The notes under the pieces are model-generated. The model did not search any database. It saw only the letters and a program-made list of their open reading frames with translations, and was not told the DNA's origin. DNA of 64,000 nt. Source: Lachnospiraceae bacterium (GTDB lineage Bacteria > Bacillota > Clostridia > Lachnospirales > Lachnospiraceae). Made by a program: the position numbers and the translations under genes. Location of the stretch: positions 33,191-97,190 of the forward strand of contig JAKSSA010000001.1 of assembly GCA_024403335.1 (NCBI GenBank), written 5' to 3'. Shown piece by piece: positions 1 to 7,468 of the stretch (position 1 is the stretch's first letter; each line of letters starts with the position of its first letter).

Positions 1-398
1 AAGGCGTTACACTTCAGGTTGGTGCAAATGCTAACCAGACCATCAGTTTTGGTATTGGTAACATGGGCGCTGAAAGCTTAGGTGTTAACGGAACAAAGGT
101 AAGCACAGTTTCTCAGGATAAGGCTCAGTCTTCAATCAAGAACATTGATGAAGCTATCGGCAAGGTATCAAAGCAGAGATCTGCTCTTGGTGCTATCCAG
201 AACAGACTTGAGCACACCATCGCTAACCTTAACACAGCTTCTGAAAACCTTCAGACATCAGAATCACGTATTCGTGACGTTGATATGGCTTCTCAGATGG
301 TTGAGTTCTCAAAGAACAATATCATCCAGCAGGCAGCTCAGTCTATGCTCGCTCAGGCTAACCAGTCTAACCAGGGAGTTCTCAGCTTACTTGGCTAA
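1..398 (+). CDS. Flagellin, C-terminal part (5' end outside window)
   Basis: This is the 3' end of a flagellin (FliC/Hag family), the subunit of the extracellular flagellar filament. The reading frame is open from base 3, so the start lies upstream of the window. The visible residues form the conserved C-terminal D1/D0 helices: an [10 protein letters not shown] block followed by SRIRDVDMA and the terminal [15 protein letters not shown], which pack in the filament core. The C-terminus is nearly identical in these blocks to the complete flagellin at 1504-3141, so the two are paralogues. A UUCG-loop terminator follows. Identification is firm; nothing can be said about the missing N-terminal and variable parts. 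Confidence 0.93.
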   Translation, partial: GVTLQVGANANQTISFGIGNMGAESLGVNGTKVSTVSQDKAQSSIKNIDEAIGKVSKQRSALGAIQNRLEHTIANLNTASENLQTSESRIRDVDMASQMVEFSKNNIIQQAAQSMLAQANQSNQGVLSLLG

Positions 399-457
399 TT
401 TGGAACTATGCAATGGATTATGCGAGGATGAACACTTTCTAGGGTGTGAACATTCAG

Positions 458-483
458 GCGGGTACTTCGGTACCCGCTTTTTT
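458..483 (+). terminator. Rho-independent terminator of the first flagellin
   Basis: GCGGGTAC (458-465), loop TTCG, GTACCCGC (470-477), then a run of T. This is a perfect 8-bp stem with a stable UUCG tetraloop. A second 8-bp hairpin (TTTGTATT-CCC-AATACAAA, 481-499) follows directly and abuts the IS left end. Confidence 0.9.
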
Positions 484-503
484 GTATTCCCAATACAAAT
501 AAA

Positions 504-522
504 CCACCTGCTATGCAGGTGT
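504..522 (+). repeat. IS200 left-end hairpin
   Basis: A 7-bp stem CACCTGC/GCAGGTG with a TAT loop at 505-521, preceded by AAAC. It resembles the right-end hairpin in sequence, position and loop size. Confidence 0.7.
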
Positions 523-541
523 GTCCCCAGTCAGCTTAAGC

Positions 542-570
542 TTCAAGAAAAAAACCTCCTGAGGTATAAT
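542..570 (+). promoter_or_regulatory. Candidate tnpA promoter
   Basis: TATAAT at 565-570 with a weak -35 (TTCAAG, 542-547) 17 bp upstream. Transcription would begin near 577, inside the leader hairpin region. Confidence 0.45.
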
Positions 571-613
571 AAGTGCAGGTTCGCCAACCGCACAAAAAAT
601 ACGAAGGAGGTTT
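552..613 (+). promoter_or_regulatory. Leader stem that would hide the tnpA ribosome binding site
   Basis: AAACCTCCT (552-560) is perfectly complementary to AGGAGGTTT (605-613), which contains the tnpA Shine-Dalgarno. A second hairpin, GTGC-A-GGTT/AACC-GCAC (573-593), lies inside. The 5' arm lies upstream of the candidate promoter's start point, so only RNA reading in from outside would fold this way. Comparable leader hairpins that keep transposase expression low are known for IS200 and IS10; application here is inference. Confidence 0.55.
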
Positions 614-620
614 ATCCTAG

Positions 621-1091
621 ATGGATATGAACAGTTTAGCACATACGACATGGGAATGTAAGTACCATATTGTATTTGCGCCAAAATACAGAAGAAAAGT
701 AATATATAAGCAGATAAGAGCCGACGTGGGAAAAATATTAAGCGATTTATGCAAGCGAAAAGGGATAGAGATTATTGCAGCTGAAGCATGTCCAGATCAT
801 GTGCATATGTTTGTAAGAATACCGCCCAAATATAGCGTATCAGAAGTAATGGGATACTTAAAAGGAAAAAGTTCGCTGATGATATTTGAAAGGCATGCCA
901 ATTTAAAATATAAATATGGCAATCGTCATTTTTGGTGCAGAGGATATTATGTAGACACAGTAGGAAAAAATGCTGCGAAGATAGAAGAATACGTAAGAAA
1001 TCAGCTAAAAGAAGATGAAGAATACGATCAAATGTCACTAAAAGAGTACATTGACCCGTTCACGGGTGAGCCGGTGGTAAAGGGCAAGTAA
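621..1091 (+). CDS. tnpA: IS200-type Y1 transposase TnpA
   Basis: The product is a 156-residue REP-like/IS200 transposase that cuts and rejoins single-stranded DNA through a 5'-phosphotyrosine. The HUH metal-binding motif is H60-V61-H62 (PDHVHMF), and the likely nucleophile is Tyr124 in the EEYVRNQ helix. Length matches the family (about 130-160 residues), so the enzyme looks intact. The start ATG at 621 follows AAGGAGG at 604-610. The gene stands alone, with no TnpB partner. The C-terminal tail after residue 135 is slightly longer than in the shortest members. Confidence 0.95.
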   Translation: MDMNSLAHTTWECKYHIVFAPKYRRKVIYKQIRADVGKILSDLCKRKGIEIIAAEACPDHVHMFVRIPPKYSVSEVMGYLKGKSSLMIFERHANLKYKYGNRHFWCRGYYVDTVGKNAAKIEEYVRNQLKEDEEYDQMSLKEYIDPFTGEPVVKGK

Positions 1092-1093
1092 AA

Positions 1094-1187
1094 GAGGCTC
1101 TTTAGAGCCAGCCCGTGACCGCAGTGCGGAAGGCGAACTTTTCAGAGCCTCTTTAGAGGCAAGCAGGGAACAGCGGCTTATAGCCGC
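1094..1187 (+). other. Hairpin-rich 3' segment of the IS element
   Basis: Between the tnpA stop and the right-end hairpin there are four small hairpins: GGCTCT/AGAGCC (1096-1109), CCGC/GCGG (1119-1129), GCCTCT/AGAGGC (1147-1160) and GCGGCT/AGCCGC (1173-1187). No open reading frame is visible. It could be a structured untranslated region or a small RNA like those at the ends of related elements; function is unknown. Confidence 0.45.
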
Positions 1188-1194
1188 AGAGCAA

Positions 1195-1215
1195 ACCACC
1201 AGCTAAGCTGGTGGT
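1195..1215 (+). repeat. IS200 right-end hairpin
   Basis: A 9-bp perfect stem ACCACCAGC/GCTGGTGGT with a TAA loop. It matches the left-end hairpin in its outer bases. Confidence 0.72.
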
Positions 1216-1244
1216 AATGATTTATGCAATAAATTAATGAATAA

Positions 1245-1290
1245 ATCCGATAAGAGAGCAGATACAACGAAGATGATCCGATAAGAGAGC
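1245..1290 (+). repeat. Direct repeat carrying a CCGATAA motif
   Basis: ATCCGATAAGAGAGC occurs at 1245-1259 and again at 1276-1290, 31 bp apart. CCGATAA resembles the -10 element of sigma-28 promoters, but neither copy has a well-spaced TAAA -35. The rest of 1216-1388 is AT-rich and shows no gene. Confidence 0.6.
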
Positions 1291-1388
1291 CGGTACTGCG
1301 AAAATGCAATTTGAATTTGTGTGTTGAGCAAATTTTTGCAGATTTTAAGAAAAATATTTGATTATTTAAAAAAATATTCAAAAAAAGC

Positions 1389-1416
1389 TAAAGTAATGTT
1401 TTTTACCTGTCGATAT
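1389..1416 (+). promoter_or_regulatory. SigD/sigma-28-type promoter of the flagellin gene
   Basis: TAAA at 1389-1392, a 16-bp spacer, then GTCGATAT at 1409-1416. The SigD consensus is TAAA-N14-16-GCCGATAT, so only one base of the -10 differs. It lies about 90 bp before the flagellin start, which is preceded by GGGAGGT (1491-1497). Confidence 0.75.
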
Positions 1417-1503
1417 AGTTTTTGTAAGAAACCTTGAGTGATAAGGCTAATTGGAAAGAGCGTGCTGTCATAAATAGGATTTTCTTCACAGGGAGGTATC
1501 ATT

Positions 1504-3141
1504 ATGGCAATTTATGTTCAGCACAATATGGCTGCTGCCAACACAAACAGAATGTTAGGTGTAGCTACAAGCTCACTTTCAAAGAATACGGAGAAGCTCT
1601 CCTCCGGATATAGAATTAACCGCGCAGCGGATGATGCTGCAGGCTTGGCTATTTCTGAAAAGATGCGTAGCCAGATCAGAGGTTTGGAGCAGGCCTCAAC
1701 CAATGCACAGGATGGTATTTCAATGATCCAGACTGCAGAAGGTGCACTTGGTGAATCACATTCAATCTTACAGCGTATGCGTGAGCTTGCAGTTCAGGCA
1801 GCAAACGGTACAGAAACAGACGACGACAGATCAAACATCCAGGACGAAATCACACAGCTTCAGGAAGAACTTGACAGAATTGCAGAATCAACAGAATTCA
1901 ACACAATGAAGTTACTTGATGGTTCTTTGTCATCAGGCGGTGTTAAGTCAGGTTCAGCAGGACCTAAGTTCAGTGGTTATGATGAAGATTTAAAGGCATT
2001 CATTACATCAAGCGTTGTTGGTGTTAAGGTAGAAACTAATGTTACTGCAACAGCAGGTGGCGAAAGTGCTATCTGGTCTCAAGATGGTAAGACTTTAACC
2101 CTTAGCCTTTGCAAGGATGCTTCTTATACACAGACTCAGATTGATGAATTAGTTAAGAGCTCAAAGCAGGAAGATTCTTCAGCTACAAATCAGCCTGTAG
2201 ATATTTCAATCAAGCTTAATAATGGTGTTTATGTTGCTTCAGGTGCAACAACAGGTGCTAACTTAAATGCTGGTGCAGGTACTATTGCAGGTGTAAGAGC
2301 ATATTCAGATGCAACAACTTTAGCAAGTGCAGGCGCGTTCGTTGGTGCAAATAAGATTGTTTTCACCTCTAAGAAATATGGTGAAGATTACAACATTACA
2401 ATTAATGTTAAGTTTGATGCAGTACATGGTGAAGAAAAGGCAGAATGCGTTACTAATGCAACCTATTCAATTTCAGGTAACCTTGATACACCTGGAACCT
2501 ATGATTTAAGACTCCAGTCAGGTAAGGAATATACAGAAACAGATATCGAAGAATTACTTGCAAAAGCAGGTTTGGCTATCGATGTTAAGTTTGAGGGTGA
2601 AGACCCTGACCAGCCTAACACACTTTTCGTTACAGATGGTACAATTAATGTACCAGTTGTACTTCAGAATGGTGCAGGTTTAGGAGATGATGATGCCTTC
2701 CTTGGACAGGCTGCTTATGATGCAGGCGGAAGCGCAGGCAATGGTATTACCTTACAGGTTGGTGCTAATGACGGACAGACAATGTCCTTCTCAATTGATG
2801 CAATGGATGCCACATCACTTGGTGTAAATGGAACACATGTAAATGTTTCATCACAGACAAAGGCACAGGATTCGCTCAGCGCTATTGATGCTGCTATTGC
2901 TAAGATTTCAAAGCAGAGATCATCACTTGGTGCTATCCAGAACAGACTTGAGCACACAATTGCTAACCTTGATACTTCAGCTGAAAACCTTCAGACTTCA
3001 GAATCACGTATTCGTGACGTTGATATGGCTTCTGAAATGGTTCAGTATTCAAAGAACAACATTATTCAGCAGGCCGGTCAGTCAATGCTTGCTCAGGCAA
3101 ATCAGATTAACCAGGGCGTTCTCTCATTGCTTCAGGGCTAA
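1504..3141 (+). CDS. Flagellin
   Basis: This is a complete 545-residue flagellin, exported by the flagellar type III system and polymerised into the filament. Conserved N-terminal D0/D1 helices cover residues 1 to about 140 ([19 protein letters not shown] and the [12 protein letters not shown] block). A variable, surface-exposed region rich in Thr, Ser, Ala and Gly spans about 145-450. Conserved C-terminal helices from about 455 end in LLQG. It is longer than minimal Clostridia flagellins (about 270-400) because of the central domain. The start follows GGGAGG and a SigD-type promoter. It is a paralogue of the fragment at the left edge; the Ser/Thr-rich surface region is a plausible glycosylation target, given the glycosyltransferase remnant next door. 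Confidence 0.97.
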   Translation: MAIYVQHNMAAANTNRMLGVATSSLSKNTEKLSSGYRINRAADDAAGLAISEKMRSQIRGLEQASTNAQDGISMIQTAEGALGESHSILQRMRELAVQAANGTETDDDRSNIQDEITQLQEELDRIAESTEFNTMKLLDGSLSSGGVKSGSAGPKFSGYDEDLKAFITSSVVGVKVETNVTATAGGESAIWSQDGKTLTLSLCKDASYTQTQIDELVKSSKQEDSSATNQPVDISIKLNNGVYVASGATTGANLNAGAGTIAGVRAYSDATTLASAGAFVGANKIVFTSKKYGEDYNITINVKFDAVHGEEKAECVTNATYSISGNLDTPGTYDLRLQSGKEYTETDIEELLAKAGLAIDVKFEGEDPDQPNTLFVTDGTINVPVVLQNGAGLGDDDAFLGQAAYDAGGSAGNGITLQVGANDGQTMSFSIDAMDATSLGVNGTHVNVSSQTKAQDSLSAIDAAIAKISKQRSSLGAIQNRLEHTIANLDTSAENLQTSESRIRDVDMASEMVQYSKNNIIQQAGQSMLAQANQINQGVLSLLQG

Positions 3142-3163
3142 TAAATATCGACATATTTTATTC

Positions 3164-3191
3164 GGGGCGTTCGAAAGAATGCCCCATTTTT
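3164..3191 (+). terminator. Rho-independent terminator of the flagellin gene
   Basis: GGGGCGTTC (3164-3172), loop GAAA, GAATGCCCC (3177-3185, one G-U pair), then A and six T. Confidence 0.9.
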
Positions 3192-3212
3192 TACTGAAAA
3201 AGGAAGTATTTT

Positions 3213-4811
3213 ATGGCAAAGAAATTATTAACAATCTCATTACTTGTATCTAACAGAATTGATACCATTGACAAGTGTTTAAGCTCATTAAAACCCATAA
3301 TGGACGCACTTGATGCAGACTTAATTGTAGTTGATACGGTAGGTGAAGAAAATTCAGACGGTTCATTGGAAGTTGCAAGAAAGTAGACGGATAAGATTAT
3401 TCATTTTGACTGGATAAATGATTTTGCGGCTGCGCGTAATGTCGGACTGGATGCTGCTGACAGCGAGTGGTTTATGTTCATCGATGATGATGAATGGTTT
3501 GAAAGTACTGACGAGATTATTAATTTCTTTAAATCAGGTGAGTATAAAAACTATATAACTGCAAATTATTACATACGAAATTACAGGGACTACGAGGGAC
3601 ACTATTCCAAAACACAGATTGGAAGATTGTTTAAGATGGAAGAAGGTGTACGCTTCCATGGAGCAATTCACGAAAAGCTTAATTTGAGTTTTAAGAATTC
3701 AAAGTGCTTAAAGGATTATGTACATCATTACGGATATGTTTACAAAAATGCTGACGAATATGCTGCAAAGGTTTTAAGAAACCGCCCGATTTTAGAGGAA
3801 ATGTTAAAAAACGATCCAGATAATATTGATAATGCAGCACAGTATCTTATTGAACTTGGAGCTTCAAGTGCATTAATAGAAAACTATAATGTGTCTAAAA
3901 AATATGCAGAACAGTTTTTTGGTAGGACGGATAACCCGGCTTATACACTGATTTTAACCTACTATTTTTCTTATATGATGGATTGGGTAAATTCAATAGA
4001 AGAAATTGAGGCAGAATATAAGAAATATTATCTTATTGGCAAGCTTTCTCCTGTTGCACCGCCTATTATTGATTTTATGATGGGTAAGATGTACATGAAA
4101 CACATGAAATACAGAAAGGCAATTCATCAGTTTGAAAGATACAGAGCCGGTGTGACTTTGGTAAGGGAAAGAGTATATAATTATGAGGCCTTACTGTCAG
4201 GCTTCAGCATGTCATTTTATGAACAGGATGTGTTGAATGAAAGTTTATATCTTCAGGCCACCTGCTTCCTGGTATTGTGTCCTTTGGAAGGCCTTAACAT
4301 TCAGGGCTTTGATTTGGATGAAGAAGGCATTAAGCTTAAGAACAGTATTTCGGATAAAGACAAGCTTGTTAATCAGGAAAAAGCAATCCTTCTTTTTAAG
4401 AGTATAAAGTGGGATGATGACATGGATGATCTTTTCAGCCAGATGTTTGTGTTTTTGTATGCCTGCAAGTTAAGAAAAAGAATGTTTGATTTTGAGGAAT
4501 CAATCAAGCCCTGCATTAACAGTAATACCGCTTTATTTACGGCATGGAGAGCATTTTTTGAAGCAAAAATGCCTTTGCCTGAGTACCTGGTTTTGGTTGA
4601 TGTTGAGCGAATCAAGAAATTTGTTGAAAAATATCCTCAATATGTTGAAAATGCAAAGCAGCTTATTGTTGAAAGAAAAAGAGTAATTGAATTTAATGCA
4701 CTTAAAGAACAGCTGATAAAGGAAATTGAAAGTCTTCAGAATGAAGGAAAATATGACGAAGCCAGACAGCTTATTTATGAAGCTAAGAAACTTGGAGTTG
4801 AAATAAATTAA
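3213..4811 (+). pseudogene. Family 2 glycosyltransferase with TPR-like C-terminus, interrupted by in-frame TAG
   Basis: Translation from ATG 3213 (preceded by AAGGAAG) gives a GT2-type start, KKLLTISLLVSNR, then VVDT, and stops at TAG 3384-3386 (codon 58). The same frame continues without a shift through the DFAAARN block and the metal-binding FIDDDEW motif to 4811. Together the pieces make a normal 532-codon SPBc2-type glycosyltransferase followed by helical TPR-like repeats. The downstream piece alone (from ATG 3474) lacks the nucleotide-binding N-terminus and would be inactive. Such enzymes beside flagellin genes commonly glycosylate flagellin; that role is inference. The stop could be a real nonsense mutation, a phase-variable state or a sequence error. 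Confidence 0.82.
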
Positions 4812-4920
4812 TTTTTAAATTGGAAGAATATAAACTTTCCACTTTAGTTTGAAAAAATAATATGTAATATAATTCTTTACTTATCGGATAATTTATTGTT
4901 AAATATATGCTGCTTGTTTT

Positions 4921-5018
4921 CGGAAGTGAAAACAGGTAATAAGTAGCAGACATGCTGATACCTGTTATTTTTCGGAAATGAAAACAGGTCTAACTAGCAG
5001 AAATGCTGACCCCTGTTA
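4921..5018 (+). repeat. Two tandem hairpin-forming repeats upstream of the MATE gene
   Basis: Two imperfect copies of a 52-bp unit start at 4921 and 4973 (CGGAA[G/A]TGAAAACAGGT...). Each can fold: AACAGGTA (4931-4938) with TACCTGTT (4959-4966), and AACAGG (4983-4988) with CCTGTT (5012-5017), with inner AGCA/TGCT pairing. The first is followed by a T run and could terminate the glycosyltransferase transcript. No known riboswitch class is recognised. Confidence 0.7.
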
Positions 5019-5081
5019 TATGAGACAACAGCGGTTATACGATAACAAATATTATATTATTGTATAAAGAAGGAAAAATTA

Positions 5082-6482
5082 ATGGCTCGTTTTAAGGAAA
5101 AAGTAGTAAGTTTAATCGGAGCGCAGGACATGACGGTAGGTAATCCTACGAGTGTAATGCTTAAGTTTGCCGTTCCTCTTTTGATTGGTAATTTTGCACA
5201 GCAGCTTTATAACACAGTAGATGCTATTATTGTTGGTAAGCATATTGGTGATGGCGCATTAGGTGCAGTTGGTGCATCAAATCCTATTTTGAACCTGATT
5301 TTGTCACTTTTTATGGGTGTTGCCACAGGTGCAGGAATTGTAGTAGCTCAGTATTTTGGTGCGAAGGATCGAAAGAGGTTATCTAAATCAGTAGGTAATA
5401 TTTTACTTATGACATTGGTTGTAGGTATTGTTACTACTATTTTTGGTATTGTTATCACAACTCCGGTACTTAAACTGACACAGACTCCTGATGATATTTT
5501 TGCGGATGCAAGAAGTTATTTGCTTATTATCATGGCAGGCTTCATAGGTACTGCTTTTTATAACATGGGTGCAGGTATTTTAAGAGGTCTTGGGGACTCT
5601 ATCATGCCTTTGGTGTTCCTTTTGGTTGCCTGCGGTATAAATATTGTTTTGGACCTTTTGTTTGTCGCAGCTTTTAAATGGGGAGTTGCAGGTGTGGCAT
5701 ATGCTACCATAATCGCTCAGTTTATATCTGCAATTTTGACAGTTTGGCGTATTTTCTCAATGAAAGCCCAGCTTGATTTTGATAAAGAGGCATTTACTCC
5801 TGATTATCCTCTTTGCTTTAGAATTGTAAGAATAGGTCTTCCTGCAGGTTTGACACAGGCTATATTTGCAAGTGCGCAGGTATTTGTTCAGTCTTTAACC
5901 AATTCCTTTGGAACGGCATTTATAGCTACTACCACTGCTGTAATGAGAGTAGACGGATTCGCGATGATGCCAAACTTTACTTTTGGTATGGCAATGACTA
6001 CTTATGTAGGACAAAATGTTGGTGCAAAAAACAAAGAAAGAGTGGATAAAGCTGCTTTTCATGGTTTAAGAATGGGATTAATCACATCGGCAGTTTTGAT
6101 TGCGGCCATTCTCATATTCAGTGAAGGCTTGCTTTCTATTTTTACAGAGACAGAAGAAGTAATCGACATGGGTGCAAGAATGATAAGATTACTTGCCTTT
6201 GGATATTTTGCATTTTGTGTAACACAGACTTTGGGTGGTATTATGCGAGGCGCAGGCGATACCATGACACCTATGGTAATATCTTTGATTACTACAATCA
6301 TTGTTCGTTTACCTTCGGCATATGGAATTGCATACCTGACAAGATCTCCTGAATTGCCAAATGGTATGCCTGAGTCAATATATTATTCGCTGCTGATTGC
6401 CTGGGTTATTGGTGCAGTAGCGACGATTATAGCTTACCTTACAGGTGTATGGAAAAGAAAAATTGTCTGGGATGCTAAATAA
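5082..6482 (+). CDS. MATE-family multidrug/metabolite exporter
   Basis: This 466-residue integral membrane protein of the MATE family exports drugs, metabolites or lipid-linked compounds using Na+ or H+ gradients. The sequence has the usual twofold arrangement: an N-terminal MatE half (VPLLIGNFAQQLYNTVDAIIVGKHIGD, about residues 30-55) and a second half from about residue 250 (GLPAGLTQAIFASAQVFVQSL), with roughly twelve hydrophobic segments. Length is typical. AAGGA precedes the ATG. The substrate cannot be told from sequence. The gene lies behind two tandem hairpins, which may separate it from the upstream glycosyltransferase. Confidence 0.92.
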   Translation: MARFKEKVVSLIGAQDMTVGNPTSVMLKFAVPLLIGNFAQQLYNTVDAIIVGKHIGDGALGAVGASNPILNLILSLFMGVATGAGIVVAQYFGAKDRKRLSKSVGNILLMTLVVGIVTTIFGIVITTPVLKLTQTPDDIFADARSYLLIIMAGFIGTAFYNMGAGILRGLGDSIMPLVFLLVACGINIVLDLLFVAAFKWGVAGVAYATIIAQFISAILTVWRIFSMKAQLDFDKEAFTPDYPLCFRIVRIGLPAGLTQAIFASAQVFVQSLTNSFGTAFIATTTAVMRVDGFAMMPNFTFGMAMTTYVGQNVGAKNKERVDKAAFHGLRMGLITSAVLIAAILIFSEGLLSIFTETEEVIDMGARMIRLLAFGYFAFCVTQTLGGIMRGAGDTMTPMVISLITTIIVRLPSAYGIAYLTRSPELPNGMPESIYYSLLIAWVIGAVATIIAYLTGVWKRKIVWDAK

Positions 6483-6570
6483 TTATGTGAGAAATAAATG
6501 ATTGTTTAGTGATATAAATAATTGTTTGTGATTTAATAATTGTTTAGTGATATTAATGATTGTCTTAGGA
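6483..6570 (+). repeat. Degenerate tandem repeat (about 19-21 bp) between MATE and nrdG-like genes
   Basis: About four to five units of the form AATRATTGTTTAGTGATAT fill the whole spacer. The last unit contains the TTAGGA ribosome binding site of the next gene. Confidence 0.75.
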
Positions 6571-6576
6571 ATTTAA

Positions 6577-7269
6577 ATGAATATTCATGGTTTGAACAAA
6601 TTAACATTGTTGGATTATCCGGGAAAGTTATCAGCGCTTGTTTTTACAGGCGCTTGTAATTTCAGATGTCCTTTTTGCCAGAATGCGTCCTTAGTATTAA
6701 GACCTGATAGTCAGCCTTTGATTATGGAGGAAGAATTTTTCAGATTTTTAGAATCAAGAAAAGGCGTTTTGGAGGGCGTTTGCATAACAGGTGGTGAGCC
6801 GACTTTACAAAAGGACTTACCTGATTTTGCCGGAAGAATAAAAGAGCTTGGTTTTCTTGTTAAGCTTGATACTAATGGGTACAAACCTGATGTTTTAAAA
6901 ACAATGGTTAATGAAGGCTTGGTTGACTATGTTGCCATGGATATTAAGAATTCAAAAGATCGATATGCAGAAACGGCAGGACTTAGTTTTTTTGATATTA
7001 CAAAGATAGAAGAAAGTGTTGAATTTTTAAAAACAGGAAACGTTGATTATGAATTCAGAACTACTGTTACGAAAACTTTTCATGACTTGCAGTCAGTACT
7101 CGAAATGTCAGAATGGATAAAAGGCGCAAAAAGATATTATTTACAAAGTTTTAAAGATTCAGGAGATTTGATTGATAAGAAAACGCAGGGATATAGCGAA
7201 GCTGAAATGAAGGAATTGTTTAATCAGGTAAAAACAATTGTCCACAGCGCCGAATTGCGTGGCATATAG
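6577..7269 (+). CDS. Anaerobic ribonucleotide reductase activating protein-like radical SAM enzyme (NrdG2 type)
   Basis: This is a 230-residue radical SAM enzyme of the NrdG2/PflA-like group, which makes the glycyl radical on anaerobic class III ribonucleotide reductase. The [4Fe-4S] ligands are C27, C31 and C34 (CNFRCPFC), and the SAM-binding ITGGEPTLQ follows near residue 73. The N-terminal GLNKLTLLDYPGKL is characteristic of this group. The partner nrdD is not in this window, so the target is inferred from family. TTAGGA precedes the ATG. A 47-codon gene follows after 13 bp. Confidence 0.85.
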   Translation: MNIHGLNKLTLLDYPGKLSALVFTGACNFRCPFCQNASLVLRPDSQPLIMEEEFFRFLESRKGVLEGVCITGGEPTLQKDLPDFAGRIKELGFLVKLDTNGYKPDVLKTMVNEGLVDYVAMDIKNSKDRYAETAGLSFFDITKIEESVEFLKTGNVDYEFRTTVTKTFHDLQSVLEMSEWIKGAKRYYLQSFKDSGDLIDKKTQGYSEAEMKELFNQVKTIVHSAELRGI

Positions 7270-7282
7270 ATGAGGAGAGTTT

Positions 7283-7426
7283 ATGGAATATCTAGATGCC
7301 TTATATAAAGCCGTGGCGACTCTTGCTGTTTTGTGTGAGAAAAATGGCTTTGAGTACGATATGTTCACATATTCTCTTGATGAACAGCGTAAATTTATGG
7401 CAGAGAAATATCAAATAAGAATATGA
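7283..7426 (+). CDS. Small hypothetical protein, 47 residues
   Basis: A short frame starts ATG at 7283, behind a good GAGGAG at 7272-7277, and ends TGA at 7426. The peptide starts MEYLDALYKAVATLAVLCEKNG and ends EKYQIRI; it is soluble with a single cysteine and no recognised domain. Its 13-bp distance from the activase gene suggests cotranslation, perhaps as a small accessory to the same enzyme. No homology is claimed. Support is the ribosome binding site, spacing and absence of a competing frame. Confidence 0.55.
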   Translation: MEYLDALYKAVATLAVLCEKNGFEYDMFTYSLDEQRKFMAEKYQIRI

Positions 7427-7468
7427 GATAATATTGGCATTCCTGTGGTTGCTGATTAAGGAGTCTGT

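Larger units (their letters stand above)
501..1216 (+). mobile_element. IS200-type insertion sequence (IS200/IS605 family), single-gene
   Basis: The element consists of one Y1 transposase gene bounded by two subterminal hairpins that share the sequence AAACCACC: left CACCTGC-TAT-GCAGGTG (505-521) and right ACCACCAGC-TAA-GCTGGTGGT (1195-1215). IS200/IS605 elements have no inverted terminal repeats; TnpA recognises such hairpins and moves single-stranded DNA. No tnpB is present, which fits the IS200 group. The exact cleavage sites cannot be fixed from one copy, so the limits are approximate. The element sits between two flagellin genes, directly behind the terminator of the first. Confidence 0.82.

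Noticed and set aside
145..630. A 161-codon plus-strand frame over the flagellin end and IS left end
   Set aside because: It overlaps the flagellin in another frame, runs through the terminator and IS hairpin, and has no ribosome binding site.
2843..3253. A 136-codon frame over the end of the second flagellin
   Set aside because: Shadow frame of the conserved flagellin C-terminus; a similar shadow occurs over the other flagellin.
3384..3386. TAG as a pyrrolysine codon in the glycosyltransferase
   Set aside because: No pyl genes or other internal TAG codons are seen, and pyrrolysine is not expected in glycosyltransferases.
4921..5018. Guanidine-II riboswitch
   Set aside because: Tandem hairpins are present but the ACGR loop sequence required by that class is absent.
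6483..6570. CRISPR-like array
   Set aside because: Units are about 20 bp, degenerate and contiguous with no spacers; no cas genes are present.
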